DNA of 26,082 nt, taken from the NCBI GenBank assembly GCA_031550525.1, contig JAVBON010000031.1:1-26082 (forward strand). The letters are read 5' to 3'. The notes beneath the pieces were generated by a model. The model had not been told where the DNA came from, searched no databases, and saw nothing but the letters and a program-made list of their open reading frames with translations. Shown here in pieces: positions 7,178-14,847 of this stretch (positions are counted from its first letter, which is position 1; each line of letters starts with the position of its first letter). The DNA is from WRHT01 sp031550525. GTDB taxonomy: Bacteria; Desulfobacterota; Desulfovibrionia; Desulfovibrionales; Desulfovibrionaceae. The position numbers were made by a program, and so were the translations under genes.

Positions 7178-7199
7178 ATATGGCCTTTAAACCTTATTA

Positions 7200-7232
7200 G
7201 AGCATTTCGACTTTTTCAAAATTAAAATGCTC
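7200..7232. repeat. 8-bp inverted repeat upstream of ttuA
   Basis: GAGCATTT (7200-7207) and AAATGCTC (7225-7232) form a stem with a 17-base T- and A-rich loop. It sits between the ttuA start and element B, and so could affect read-through or translation of ttuA. It may be part of the old intergenic region into which element B inserted. Confidence 0.5.
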
Positions 7233-7233
7233 C

Positions 7234-7384
7234 AGGTGCTGTCTTCAAAAAGGTGGATCTTGTTCCCAGGCAAGGAAAGCGCCGATTTTAGGCCAGAGAT
7301 GGTACTTTGGCGGTACAGCCCTAGACAAAAATAGGCGCTTGACGCAGTCCAGGGGGCAAAAGACGCTTTTTGGAGACTCCCCTA
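7234..7384. mobile_element. inverted-repeat element B (MITE-like, about 151 bp)
   Basis: On the opposite strand this element aligns along its length with element C: it shares GCGTCAAGCGCC, ATTTTTGTC, AGGGCTGTACC, GCGCTTTCCTTGC and ends of the type AGGNGCTGTCT-TNAAAAAG. It has no ORF. The right end (7382-7384) coincides with the TAG stop codon of the MoaD/ThiS-like gene, and the left end lies 57 bases upstream of the ttuA start. It therefore separates two genes that would be expected to work together. Confidence 0.75.
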
Positions 7385-7627
7385 GCCGCTGGAGGTTACT
7401 TTGCGCACAGTAATGGCGTCACCAGTTTCAATTGTCAGATCAGGCGTAAGCAGCGCGCGTTTTTGCCCTTGCTCGCGCGGCTCGCGTATAACCAGGCAGG
7501 CAGTATGGCGCAGGCCCAGTTGTTTAAGCAATTGCAGCACGGTTTTGGGGCGGTCGATGGAGGTTTGGGAGTTTTCCGGCTCCAGCCGCAATGTTATTTG
7601 TGGGGTTGTTTTTTCAGCGTTATCCAT
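7382..7627 (-). CDS. MoaD/ThiS-family sulfur carrier (TtuB-like)
   Basis: The 81-aa protein has the beta-grasp pattern of ubiquitin-like sulfur carriers: an N-terminal strand (ITLRLEP), a helix around TVLQLLKQLGL, CLVIREPREQ, and a closing LTPDLTIETGDAITVRKV. Such proteins are adenylated and thiocarboxylated at a C-terminal Gly and hand sulfur to TtuA-type enzymes, ThiG or molybdopterin synthase. Its position just before ttuA on the same strand points to a TtuB role. The C-terminus reads SSG rather than the usual GG; the TAG stop is the first triplet of element B, so the native end may have been altered. ATG 7627 has AGGA six bases upstream. Confidence 0.8.
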   Translation of the reverse strand: MDNAEKTTPQITLRLEPENSQTSIDRPKTVLQLLKQLGLRHTACLVIREPREQGQKRALLTPDLTIETGDAITVRKVTSSG

Positions 7628-7751
7628 ACAAGGTCCTGTTTACGGGCCGAAGCTACTTTAAAAGTCATCTCGCAATAAAACCATGCCGTCACGCTGATTT
7701 TACCACGAGATGATTTCTAGTATATAGCTAGGCCAAAGGCAAGCGCGCATG

Positions 7752-7785
7752 AAAAAAACCGGCCAAAGGCAAGCCTTTGGCCGGT
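7752..7785 (-). terminator. intrinsic terminator after the small lipoprotein gene
   Basis: A stem of about 12 bp (ACCGGCCAAAGGC against GCCTTTGGCCGGT) is followed on the minus strand by seven T residues (complement of 7752-7758). It lies just after the stop of the lipoprotein gene at 7808. Confidence 0.9.
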
Positions 7786-7807
7786 AAAGCTATATTTGCA
7801 AAAAAAA

Positions 7808-8032
7808 CTAGCGTTTCAGGTTCGGGTACCAGTTTTCGGGGATACTCTTACGGGTAAGTACAGAGTAACCTTTTACATAGCCTTCTTTCATGGCATCGTT
7901 GAAGAGAATGAAGTCAAGGATGAAGTCGCTCAGGGATTCGAAGAAGCCGAAAATCGTGCCCATTATACCGCAACCGGGTACGGAAATGGCAAGGGCGGCA
8001 CACAGCAACAACGCAGCAAGTCTTTTACGCAT
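7808..8032 (-). CDS. small putative lipoprotein, function unknown
   Basis: The 74-aa product begins with a lipoprotein-like signal peptide: MRKR, a hydrophobic LAALLLCAALAI core, and VPGC with Cys about residue 21. Pro at the -2 position is unusual for a lipobox, so lipidation is likely but not certain. The mature part (GIMGTIFGFFESLSDFILDF and a basic tail ending NLKR) is hydrophobic and amphipathic, with no domain that I recognise. ATG 8032 is preceded by GAGG at nine bases; an in-frame GTG at 8047 is less likely. A strong terminator follows, and an AT-rich gap of 185 bases separates it from rlmN, so it is probably a single-gene unit. Confidence 0.7.
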   Translation of the reverse strand: MRKRLAALLLCAALAISVPGCGIMGTIFGFFESLSDFILDFILFNDAMKEGYVKGYSVLTRKSIPENWYPNLKR

Positions 8033-8217
8033 AAAATTAAACCTCACTTTAGAATTAATGGATTATTCCTCGTAGAATAGCCTTATCTGACAAACATATT
8101 AGTTATTAAAATACGTTTAGTAATGGCTGCTCAAAGTGTTATTAATGAATTATATCGGTAAAGGCAAGTGTTTGTTGAGGGTAATAAAAAAATGCCGTTA
8201 ACAAAGTGAAATAATTG

Positions 8218-9279
8218 CTAATTGCCATCGTTAACGGCTTCGGCTTTAAGTTGGCCGCAAGCCGCCTTTATATCTTGCCCCTTGCTTTTGCGCAGTATGG
8301 CGGTAACGCCCATGCTCCATAGCTCCCGCTCAAAGGCCAGCACTTGCGCCGGGCTGGGCGCGGAGTAAGACGAGCCCTCGGCCGGGTTGTAGGTAATAAG
8401 GTTTACCTTTGCATCCAGCCCGCGCGTTATGCGGCCCAAGGCTCTGGCCTGCTCGGCGGAGTCGTTTACGCCGCCCAGCAGAAGGTATTCAAAGGTAATA
8501 CGCTCGCGCGCTGCGGTTGGGTAGCTTTTAAGCTCTTGCAAAAAATCTTCCAGCGGCCATTGGGCTGCCTTTGGCATGATTTGCGCGCGTAATTCCTGAC
8601 TTGGCGCATGCAGGGAAATAGCCAGAAAAGCCAGGCCGCTCTCCCCCAGTTGCCGCAGTCCCTTTTTTAGGCCGCAGGTGGATACGGTGATGCGGCGGCG
8701 TGAAAAACCGAGGCCTTGTTCCGAGCTAAGGGTCTCAAGGCTGCTCAGCATGTTCTCAAGGTTCATTAGCGGCTCGCCCATGCCCATAAACACCAGGTTG
8801 CGCAGAAGCTCGCGCTTTTTGAAGTCTTTCAGATAATCACGCCCCACCAGCACTTGCCCCAGAATTTCCGATTGGGTCATGTTGCGCGTAAAGCCCATGC
8901 TGCCTGTGCTGCAAAAGGTGCAGCCCATGGCGCAGCCCACCTGGCTTGACAAGCATTGGGTAATACGCAAATCGCCCGTGCGCGATTCGCTGGGTATTAG
9001 CACTGTTTCCACCAACTCGCCGTCGCGCAGGCGAAGCAGCAGTTTTACCGTGCCGTCTTCGCTTACCGATTCGCGCGCTATTTCCGGCCAGCAAATAAAG
9101 GCGGTTTCTTCCAGCCTGGCACGCATCTCTTTGCTGACGTTGCTCATTTCGGAAAAAGTTCTGGCGCCTTTTTGCCATAGCCAATTCCAGAGCTGGTCGG
9201 CCCTGAACTTTTTTTCTTGCAGCGTTTCAACTACAAAGCGTTGCAACTCCGGCTGGGGTAAGTTGAGAATGTCAATCAT
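8218..9279 (-). CDS. rlmN: dual-specificity 23S rRNA/tRNA C2 adenine methyltransferase RlmN
   Basis: The 353-aa radical SAM enzyme methylates carbon 2 of A2503 in 23S rRNA and of A37 in some tRNAs. The 4Fe-4S motif CAMGCTFC gives Cys 116, 120 and 123, and the methyl-carrying Cys is in DIKAACGQL near residue 341. Other family motifs are FRADQLWNWLW, SSQVGCAMGC, VFMGMGEPLMN, RRRITVSTCG, LAISLHA and the RITFEYLLL and VNLITYNP stretches. Length is normal. No good ribosome site precedes ATG 9279, but the N-terminus (IDILNLPQPEL) matches the family. Its start is 55 bases from the stop of the outer-membrane protein gene upstream, so read-through from that gene is possible. Confidence 0.96.
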   Translation of the reverse strand: MIDILNLPQPELQRFVVETLQEKKFRADQLWNWLWQKGARTFSEMSNVSKEMRARLEETAFICWPEIARESVSEDGTVKLLLRLRDGELVETVLIPSESRTGDLRITQCLSSQVGCAMGCTFCSTGSMGFTRNMTQSEILGQVLVGRDYLKDFKKRELLRNLVFMGMGEPLMNLENMLSSLETLSSEQGLGFSRRRITVSTCGLKKGLRQLGESGLAFLAISLHAPSQELRAQIMPKAAQWPLEDFLQELKSYPTAARERITFEYLLLGGVNDSAEQARALGRITRGLDAKVNLITYNPAEGSSYSAPSPAQVLAFERELWSMGVTAILRKSKGQDIKAACGQLKAEAVNDGN

Positions 9280-9334
9280 ATTAGTTTGTTACCAATGGCA
9301 GATGACAAAAATTATTCTTGCGGCAACACATAGC

Positions 9335-10474
9335 CTAGAACACCACGCCGAGGCTCAGGCCAAAAACCGTTATGGGCGTGCGGAACTGCGCTTTGTAATC
9401 CGGCAGGCTGCCGGAGCCGAATTCTATCTCGCGTATATCCGTCCAGATATAGCGGGCGTAGGCGTCTACCATGACGCGATCAAAGAGAACGGTGTAAATT
9501 CCTCCACCAGCGCCGGCATAGAGGGTGAGATCGTTTTCAGACGAGGTATGTTTGCTTAAATAGGACTGGTTGCTTGGGCCGGTTACTTGCACGCTGTAGT
9601 CATAGCCCATAAAGCCCACCCCCAGAGTGCCGCCTATATAAGGGCGCAGTTCCCACACCGGCACATCCAGCCAAAAGTTGAACATTACGGAAACATGATA
9701 GTCAACATCAAGCTCCGTGGTCGTTTTGGTGGGAACAAGGCTGTTGTTTGCCAGGTACAAGTCTTTATAAGTGTTTTGCTGCATGTCGCCATAATTGTGA
9801 ATTATGACCTCAAGCTCGGGGCGCAGGGAAACGGCGAACTTTTTATCGCGGTCCATCAGGCCGAAGGCAATGCTGTAGCTGTTTCCGTCCAGGCTTTTGT
9901 CGCTTATGTCCACACTTTGGCCCTGCCGCAGAGATGTTGGGCCGGCGCTTTCCTGTATATCCAGAGAATGCTTGGAAATAGTCATTTCGCCTTGCATATA
10001 GCGAAAAGCGAGATAAGGGTAGTAGGTTTCTTCTTTTGGCTGGCTGGTATTCTGGCGTAGCGCGATAGCAGGGTTGCCCTCGGCCTTTTCCGTTTGCGCG
10101 CCATCCGGCGGAGGAGGAGAATCCGTGCGCGGTCCGGCCTTGGCTTGGGATGATGCCTGATTGGGCGATAATACATCTGCGCCCGGTTTAGCTTGTTGCG
10201 GGGCAGTTGTTTGCGGCCTCGCCTGCTGTGTTGGCGCGCTCGTGCCGGTGGCTGGGCTGGTTTTAGCCTGGTTTTGTTTTTCCTGCTCCGCCTTTTGGTC
10301 TTGTGCCGCTTTTTGCGCTTCGGCCTGCTCTTTTTGCGTCGCTATATGAGCATCAACAGATGCCGGGCGTTGCTCGCTTTCCGGCACATCCACAAACACA
10401 GCCGTGCCACATGTGCCTGATGCGGCGTATAATAGGCAGCCTGACAAGGTCAGGCAAAAAAGTAATTTTTTCAT
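9335..10474 (-). CDS. outer-membrane beta-barrel protein with long low-complexity N-terminal region
   Basis: The 379-aa protein starts with MKKLLFCLTLSGCLLYAASGTCG, an export signal; LSGC at residues 10-13 could be a lipobox with an unusually short core. Residues of about 40-150 are rich in Gln, Ala, Lys, Glu and Pro and are likely disordered, perhaps spanning periplasm or peptidoglycan. The C-terminal 200 residues alternate hydrophobic and polar residues, include LRPYIGGTLGVGFMGYDYSV and YAGAGGGIYTV, and end in VVF with the terminal Phe recognised by BAM. This fits a small 8- to 10-stranded OmpA/OmpW-like barrel. It resembles the next gene upstream in the PYIGxxLGV strand. ATG 10474 is chosen for the signal peptide; no clear ribosome site is seen. 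Confidence 0.78.
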   Translation of the reverse strand: MKKLLFCLTLSGCLLYAASGTCGTAVFVDVPESEQRPASVDAHIATQKEQAEAQKAAQDQKAEQEKQNQAKTSPATGTSAPTQQARPQTTAPQQAKPGADVLSPNQASSQAKAGPRTDSPPPPDGAQTEKAEGNPAIALRQNTSQPKEETYYPYLAFRYMQGEMTISKHSLDIQESAGPTSLRQGQSVDISDKSLDGNSYSIAFGLMDRDKKFAVSLRPELEVIIHNYGDMQQNTYKDLYLANNSLVPTKTTTELDVDYHVSVMFNFWLDVPVWELRPYIGGTLGVGFMGYDYSVQVTGPSNQSYLSKHTSSENDLTLYAGAGGGIYTVLFDRVMVDAYARYIWTDIREIEFGSGSLPDYKAQFRTPITVFGLSLGVVF

Positions 10475-10586
10475 GGCGGTATATTGCGGCGGGAGCCGCC
10501 TTATATGTTGTTTGCGCACAAGCCGCATGCGGATTTTAGTATACCGAAATAATGCCGTAGGCGCAAATACGGCTTCGCGGCGGTAC

Positions 10587-10610
10587 AAAAAAGCCCCCGT
10601 CTGGCGGAGG
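10587..10610 (-). terminator. probable intrinsic terminator between the two barrel genes
   Basis: On the minus strand a 6-bp GC-rich stem (one G-U pair) with a five-base loop is followed by G-C and then six T residues (complement of 10587-10592). It lies 20 bases after the stop of the upstream barrel gene, which suggests separate transcription. Confidence 0.65.
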
Positions 10611-10630
10611 TTGGCAATTATGGCAGGCTG

Positions 10631-11380
10631 TTAAAAAGCGGCGCGCAGGCCCAACATGATATCGTGGGCTTTTATTTTAAACTGCGCCTCAAAGGCGCTG
10701 TCCAGCGAATCCATAAGTTCCGTTGCTATTTTGCCGGTGGTGGCAACATAACGGTAGCCAAGGTCAAGGGTCAGCAGGTCGGATACCTTGTAAGCCGCGC
10801 CTGTTCCAAGGCTCCAGGCGGGAACCAGGTGCTGCATGTCGTCAAAGTCTTTGTAAAGGCTGTGCTCATCGTCGGCAATATAAAAGTCGGCGTTGTAGTT
10901 TACGGTGAGAACGCCCAGGCCGAAACCTATATATGGCTTTACCGGCAGTTTGCCGATGGGCAGGTTTAGCAGGCCGCTAAGCATGGAGAGGTTCATATTG
11001 GCAAGATCCATGCTGATGCCGGAAATAGGATCGTTGCCGAATGTTTCTGACAAGTAGTTTTTGTCGCTAAAGCCTTTTTCATCGCTGCCGCGAGTTGCCG
11101 CTTCCATACCCAAGCTCTGCGGCATGACCAGAGGCGTGTTGAAGGCTGCGCCGCCAGCCGTTTCTGGCAGCGGATTTTCCTGCTCAATTTCGCCTGCGCC
11201 AGTGTTTTGGGGGTAATCCCTCTGGCTGTTTTCAGCCTCTTCTTGCGTGCGCGCATAAGTGGATTTGTAAGAGAAGGCTGTACCGTCATACGTATCGGAA
11301 GCAGCAGTTTTAGCCTGTATCTGCATTGGCAAAAACAGGCTGAATATAAGCGTGGCAAATAATAAACCGGTATAACGCAT
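10631..11380 (-). CDS. outer-membrane beta-barrel protein (OmpW/OmpA-like fold)
   Basis: The 249-aa protein has a classical signal peptide (MRYTGLLFATLIFSLFLPMQIQA, cut after AQA likely at QIQA/KT). A polar region with many Glu, Gln and Asn follows (about residues 24-115). The barrel part has strands such as KPYIGFGLGVLTVNYNADFY, WSLGTGAAYKVSDLLTLDLGYRYV and a closing HDIMLGLRAAF ending in Phe. It looks paralogous to the barrel gene downstream. The start at 11380 is set by the signal peptide, with no obvious ribosome site; the frame is open to 11419. Ligand or role is unknown. Confidence 0.78.
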   Translation of the reverse strand: MRYTGLLFATLIFSLFLPMQIQAKTAASDTYDGTAFSYKSTYARTQEEAENSQRDYPQNTGAGEIEQENPLPETAGGAAFNTPLVMPQSLGMEAATRGSDEKGFSDKNYLSETFGNDPISGISMDLANMNLSMLSGLLNLPIGKLPVKPYIGFGLGVLTVNYNADFYIADDEHSLYKDFDDMQHLVPAWSLGTGAAYKVSDLLTLDLGYRYVATTGKIATELMDSLDSAFEAQFKIKAHDIMLGLRAAF

Positions 11381-11554
11381 AAATATTGTTCGGGTTAAAA
11401 AGTTAAAACTAAAGTACACTAACAGAATTGAAAAGTATATGCAATTACATGATAATTCAATTTAAATGCTCAGCCGCACAGGCGCCGCACGGCCCGCGCT
11501 GCGGCGCTAAAAAAGCGCCGCCAGCCTGGTTTGGCCTTATGCCGAGGCGCAGTT

Positions 11555-14479
11555 TTACAGTACTCTGTTTATTTCCCAATCCATTTTACGGGCGTATTTT
11601 TCAAGAGCGTTTCCGCCCAAGGCTACATTAAGAGCGCGGGGCATGGCCTCGGCAAGTATTTGCCCGAATTTTACAAAATCTTCCGGTTTTGCGCCCAGCA
11701 CTTCATCGCGCAGCTTTTGGCGCATTTCAGCAGTATCGTGGCAGATGCCGCGCAAGTAGGCGGCCTGTCCTTTGGCTTCTGGCAGCAGATAGGCGTCAAG
11801 CTCGCCTATGGCCCCCACAATGGCTGCTTCAAGCTCGCTTTTGGCGGGGGTGCGCATCAGGAGGTGCGCGGGCAAATCGTCATAACATTGCAGAGTGCCT
11901 TGTATGTTGGGGTCGCGGTAAGAGGCCAGAAAAAAGTCGCCGCTGGCTCTGTCCAGACCGCACATGGCCCCGTAAGCGCCGCCCTGCACGCGCACTTTTT
12001 CCCACAGGTAGCCGGTGCGCAGGTATTTAAGTATGACCAGGGCCGAGCCGTGGTAGCTGTAGCCCAACGAGAACAGGTTGATGCCGCGGCCCACAAAATT
12101 GACCTGCGATGGGGTGATTATGGCTTCACGCATGGGCAGGGCCTGTTTTTGGCGTGCGGCGGCTTCTTGCTGCGGGGCTGGAACCTGCGCCGCCAGATCC
12201 GCCGCAAGCTGCTCCAGGCCGCCACGCATGTTTTCTTCGGCTGTAATGCTTATGGCGGTATGGCTGCGGTCCAGCAATACCCGGCGCGTTTCGAGCAGTT
12301 TTTGCAGCACGGCGGGCCAGTTGGAAGAGGCCTCTTCGGCCAGGGCGCGCACATGCTCCAGGTAGCTTATGCCGTTGCTTTGCTCGGTAAGCCAGCCGGT
12401 TAAGGATTGCCCGGCTTTCAGCCTTTGGGCCACCACCATGTGGCCGCCCGGCACCAGGCCGTGCTCAAGCTGGGCTTTTTCTTCCAGCAGCATGCGGCAG
12501 AATTGCTCCTGGTTGTCCAGTTCCGTTTCCGTGAGCAATTCCGCGCTTAGCTCGAACAAATCCTTAACCTTGTCGGGCGCGGCTTTGCCTTTTAAAACAA
12601 GGCCGCCAACCGGCTTTCTGTCGCGCAGGCTGGCAAGTATGCCCAGTGTTGCATCCATGCCGCCGGTTTTGCGGGCTATATCCATATTGATGGTAATATG
12701 ATCGCGTTTTTTGTTGCCCATTTCAAGCATGGCGCGGCCAAGCAGCGGCAGTAACGGCAGGGCATCGTCCCGCACCGCGTCTATGCCCAGAATGACGTCA
12801 AGGTAACAGATGCCGCCGGTGGGCTGCGGGTGGAAGTATAGTGGAACTCCCCCCGAGACGGATTGATCTTGCGGGATTATTTGGTTTTTTACCGGCAGAT
12901 CCGCCACTTCAAGCCGGGGTATGGTGGCCAGGGCTTCAGGGGTGTCGGGGGTTTCCTGCATCAGTTTAAGTTGCCTTGTTTGTTCCACCAGGGCGTCTTT
13001 TTGCGCGGGCGCAAGGGCGGCAAGTTTGGCTTGCAGGCGTTTTTCTTCTTCTTCCGCCTGCTTTTTACCCAAGTTTTTATCAGGGTAGAGCAAAATGGAG
13101 GCCCTGTGCCGGTTGTTCAGCAGGCATTCGGTAATCAGCCCTTCAAAATAACCTGAGCCGGACTTGGCCTTTATGGCCCGCAGGGGCTCTTCAAAGCGTA
13201 ACGGCGCAATGGCGGCCATATCTTCCGGCGTGTCTGAGTGCAGCCAGGTGGTCAGGCTGCGCAGCATAATAGCCAGGCCAACGGGAAATCGCCCGGTGTT
13301 GTTCTCGCGCAGCTCAAACTCCACGCTGTTTATAGCGGCTTCCACCGATGCGGAGGGTATTCCGCCGGAGGCGAGCTCTTTAAGGGTACCCAGAATAAGG
13401 GTTTCAACATCTTTGGCCTTCTTTTCCTTTATGCCTTTGAGGCCGATGGAAAAGACCAACTGGCGCAACTCGTCCTGCAGGCCGTCGCCAGCCAGATCCT
13501 CACCCAGGCCGGATTCGAGCAGGGCGAGGCGCAATGGGGAGGCTGGCATGCCAAGCAAAATATGATCCAGCATGGCCAGCCCAAGGTTTTTTTCAACCTG
13601 TTCCGCTGCCGGGCCGTTTTCTGGCAACACCCAGTTAAGGGTAAACATGGCCTTGTCGCCGGACCCCGCCGCATATGGAATACGCAGGCTTTTAGGCTCT
13701 GCAAAGGCCTTTTGCAGGGGCACTCCGGAATTTTCGGCGCTTATGCGGGTGTAGTTTTTGAGCACGTCTCCGGCAATTTGCAGGCGCTTTTCTTCCGGGT
13801 CGTTGCCCCAAAAGTAGAAGCGGGCGTTTGAGGGGTGGTAGTAGCGGCGGTGAAAGTTGACAAACTCCTCAAAGGTCAAATCCGGTATAAATTCGGGGTC
13901 GCCGCCGGATTCCAGCCCATAGGGCGTATCGGGGAACAGGCTGTGCATGGAGTAACGCTCCAGCACCGCCTCGGGCGAGGAGAAAACCCCCTTCATTTCG
14001 TTGTAGACCACGCCTTTGAAGCTTATTTGCTGTTCTTTGGCCCCTTGTGGCATTTCCGCGTCCAGGTGCCAGCCTTCCTGTTCCAGCACCCATTTTTCTA
14101 TGCGTGGGTGGAAGACTGCGTCCAGGTAAACATCCACCAGATTGTAAAAATCCTGCAAATTGGCGCTGGCTACGGGGTAGCAAGTTTTATCGGGGTAAGT
14201 GAAGGCGTTGAGAAAGGTTTGCAGCGAGCCTTTTAAAAGCTCAACAAAAGGCTCGCGCACGGGGTATTTTTTTGAGCCGCATAGCACCGAGTGCTCCAAT
14301 ATGTGCGGCAAGCCCGTTGAGTCGTGCGGAGGCGTACGCAGGGTTACGCCGAACACCTTGTTTTCATCGTCGTTGACAAAGCTGAGAAGCTGAGCCCCGC
14401 TTTTTTCATGTTGCCACAGCGTCGCGGTGCTGTGCAGCTCTTTCACTTCCGTTTTAAAAACCAGCTTGAATCCGTGCAT
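11555..14479 (-). CDS. M16C-family zinc metallopeptidase (presequence protease-like)
   Basis: The 974-aa protein is an insulinase-superfamily peptidase of the PreP/M16C type, a double-clam enzyme that degrades unfolded peptides. The inverted zinc motif HILEH is at residues 59-63, with the third ligand Glu in VVYNEMKGVF about 100 residues later (near 161). The stretches HSVLCGSKKYPVREPF, LNAFTYPDKTCYP, and FHRRYYHPSNARFYFWGN are typical of PreP-like enzymes; the C-terminal half includes GGAYGAMCGLDRASGDF, the substrate-binding half. There is no signal peptide, so it should act in the cytoplasm. ATG 14479 has GGAG six bases upstream; the frame is open to 14551. Length is usual for the family. 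Confidence 0.9.
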   Translation of the reverse strand: MHGFKLVFKTEVKELHSTATLWQHEKSGAQLLSFVNDDENKVFGVTLRTPPHDSTGLPHILEHSVLCGSKKYPVREPFVELLKGSLQTFLNAFTYPDKTCYPVASANLQDFYNLVDVYLDAVFHPRIEKWVLEQEGWHLDAEMPQGAKEQQISFKGVVYNEMKGVFSSPEAVLERYSMHSLFPDTPYGLESGGDPEFIPDLTFEEFVNFHRRYYHPSNARFYFWGNDPEEKRLQIAGDVLKNYTRISAENSGVPLQKAFAEPKSLRIPYAAGSGDKAMFTLNWVLPENGPAAEQVEKNLGLAMLDHILLGMPASPLRLALLESGLGEDLAGDGLQDELRQLVFSIGLKGIKEKKAKDVETLILGTLKELASGGIPSASVEAAINSVEFELRENNTGRFPVGLAIMLRSLTTWLHSDTPEDMAAIAPLRFEEPLRAIKAKSGSGYFEGLITECLLNNRHRASILLYPDKNLGKKQAEEEEKRLQAKLAALAPAQKDALVEQTRQLKLMQETPDTPEALATIPRLEVADLPVKNQIIPQDQSVSGGVPLYFHPQPTGGICYLDVILGIDAVRDDALPLLPLLGRAMLEMGNKKRDHITINMDIARKTGGMDATLGILASLRDRKPVGGLVLKGKAAPDKVKDLFELSAELLTETELDNQEQFCRMLLEEKAQLEHGLVPGGHMVVAQRLKAGQSLTGWLTEQSNGISYLEHVRALAEEASSNWPAVLQKLLETRRVLLDRSHTAISITAEENMRGGLEQLAADLAAQVPAPQQEAAARQKQALPMREAIITPSQVNFVGRGINLFSLGYSYHGSALVILKYLRTGYLWEKVRVQGGAYGAMCGLDRASGDFFLASYRDPNIQGTLQCYDDLPAHLLMRTPAKSELEAAIVGAIGELDAYLLPEAKGQAAYLRGICHDTAEMRQKLRDEVLGAKPEDFVKFGQILAEAMPRALNVALGGNALEKYARKMDWEINRVL

Positions 14480-14624
14480 TCCAATCTCCGGCAGCAATAA
14501 AACTTTATGGCGGTTAGCCCCGGCTTGCGCGAGCAGCTTGCCGGAGAGCAATATTCCAATTATGAGATATTCTGTAATATATGCAATTCATCTGTTCGTC
14601 CACTATAAGGGCTACTGTTGCATT
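14480..14624. other. intergenic region upstream of the metallopeptidase
   Basis: This stretch is AT-rich around 14545-14600 and should carry the minus-strand promoter of the metallopeptidase gene. I see no RNA gene or ORF. The rest of the divergent gap toward hemW holds element C and about 70 bases of unremarkable sequence. Confidence 0.4.
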
Positions 14625-14776
14625 AGGCGCTGTCTCTAAAAAGACGGATTTTGCCATCTGGGTTGCGTCAAGCGCCAATTTTTGTCCAGGGCTGTACCAT
14701 TAGAGTGCTATCCCTGTTCTAAAATAGACGCTTTCCTTGCGAGGGAACAAAATCCGTCTTTTTAGAGACAACGCCT
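14625..14776. mobile_element. inverted-repeat element C (MITE-like, 152 bp)
   Basis: The ends 14625-14653 and 14748-14776 are 29-bp terminal inverted repeats with a single mismatch (AGGCGCTGTCTC against AGGCGTTGTCTC). The centre has the diagnostic stretch GCGTCAAGCGCCAATTTTTG and GCGCTTT-like CGCTTTCCTTGC, shared with element B. There is no coding capacity. It lies between the divergent metallopeptidase and hemW genes. No unambiguous target-site duplication is visible, although all copies start with TAGG preceded by T or C. Confidence 0.85.
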
Positions 14777-14847
14777 TGCGGCGCAATTTGCCGCGCCGGC
14801 CTCTTTAAGCATGAAAAGACGAGCGGCTGCCCGCTTCCATTACCGTT

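Noticed and set aside
6368..7225. 285-aa plus-strand open frame
   Set aside because: It is antisense to ttuA, whose zinc and PP-loop motifs are unmistakable.
11531..12403. 290-aa plus-strand open frame
   Set aside because: It is antisense to the C-terminal half of the metallopeptidase.
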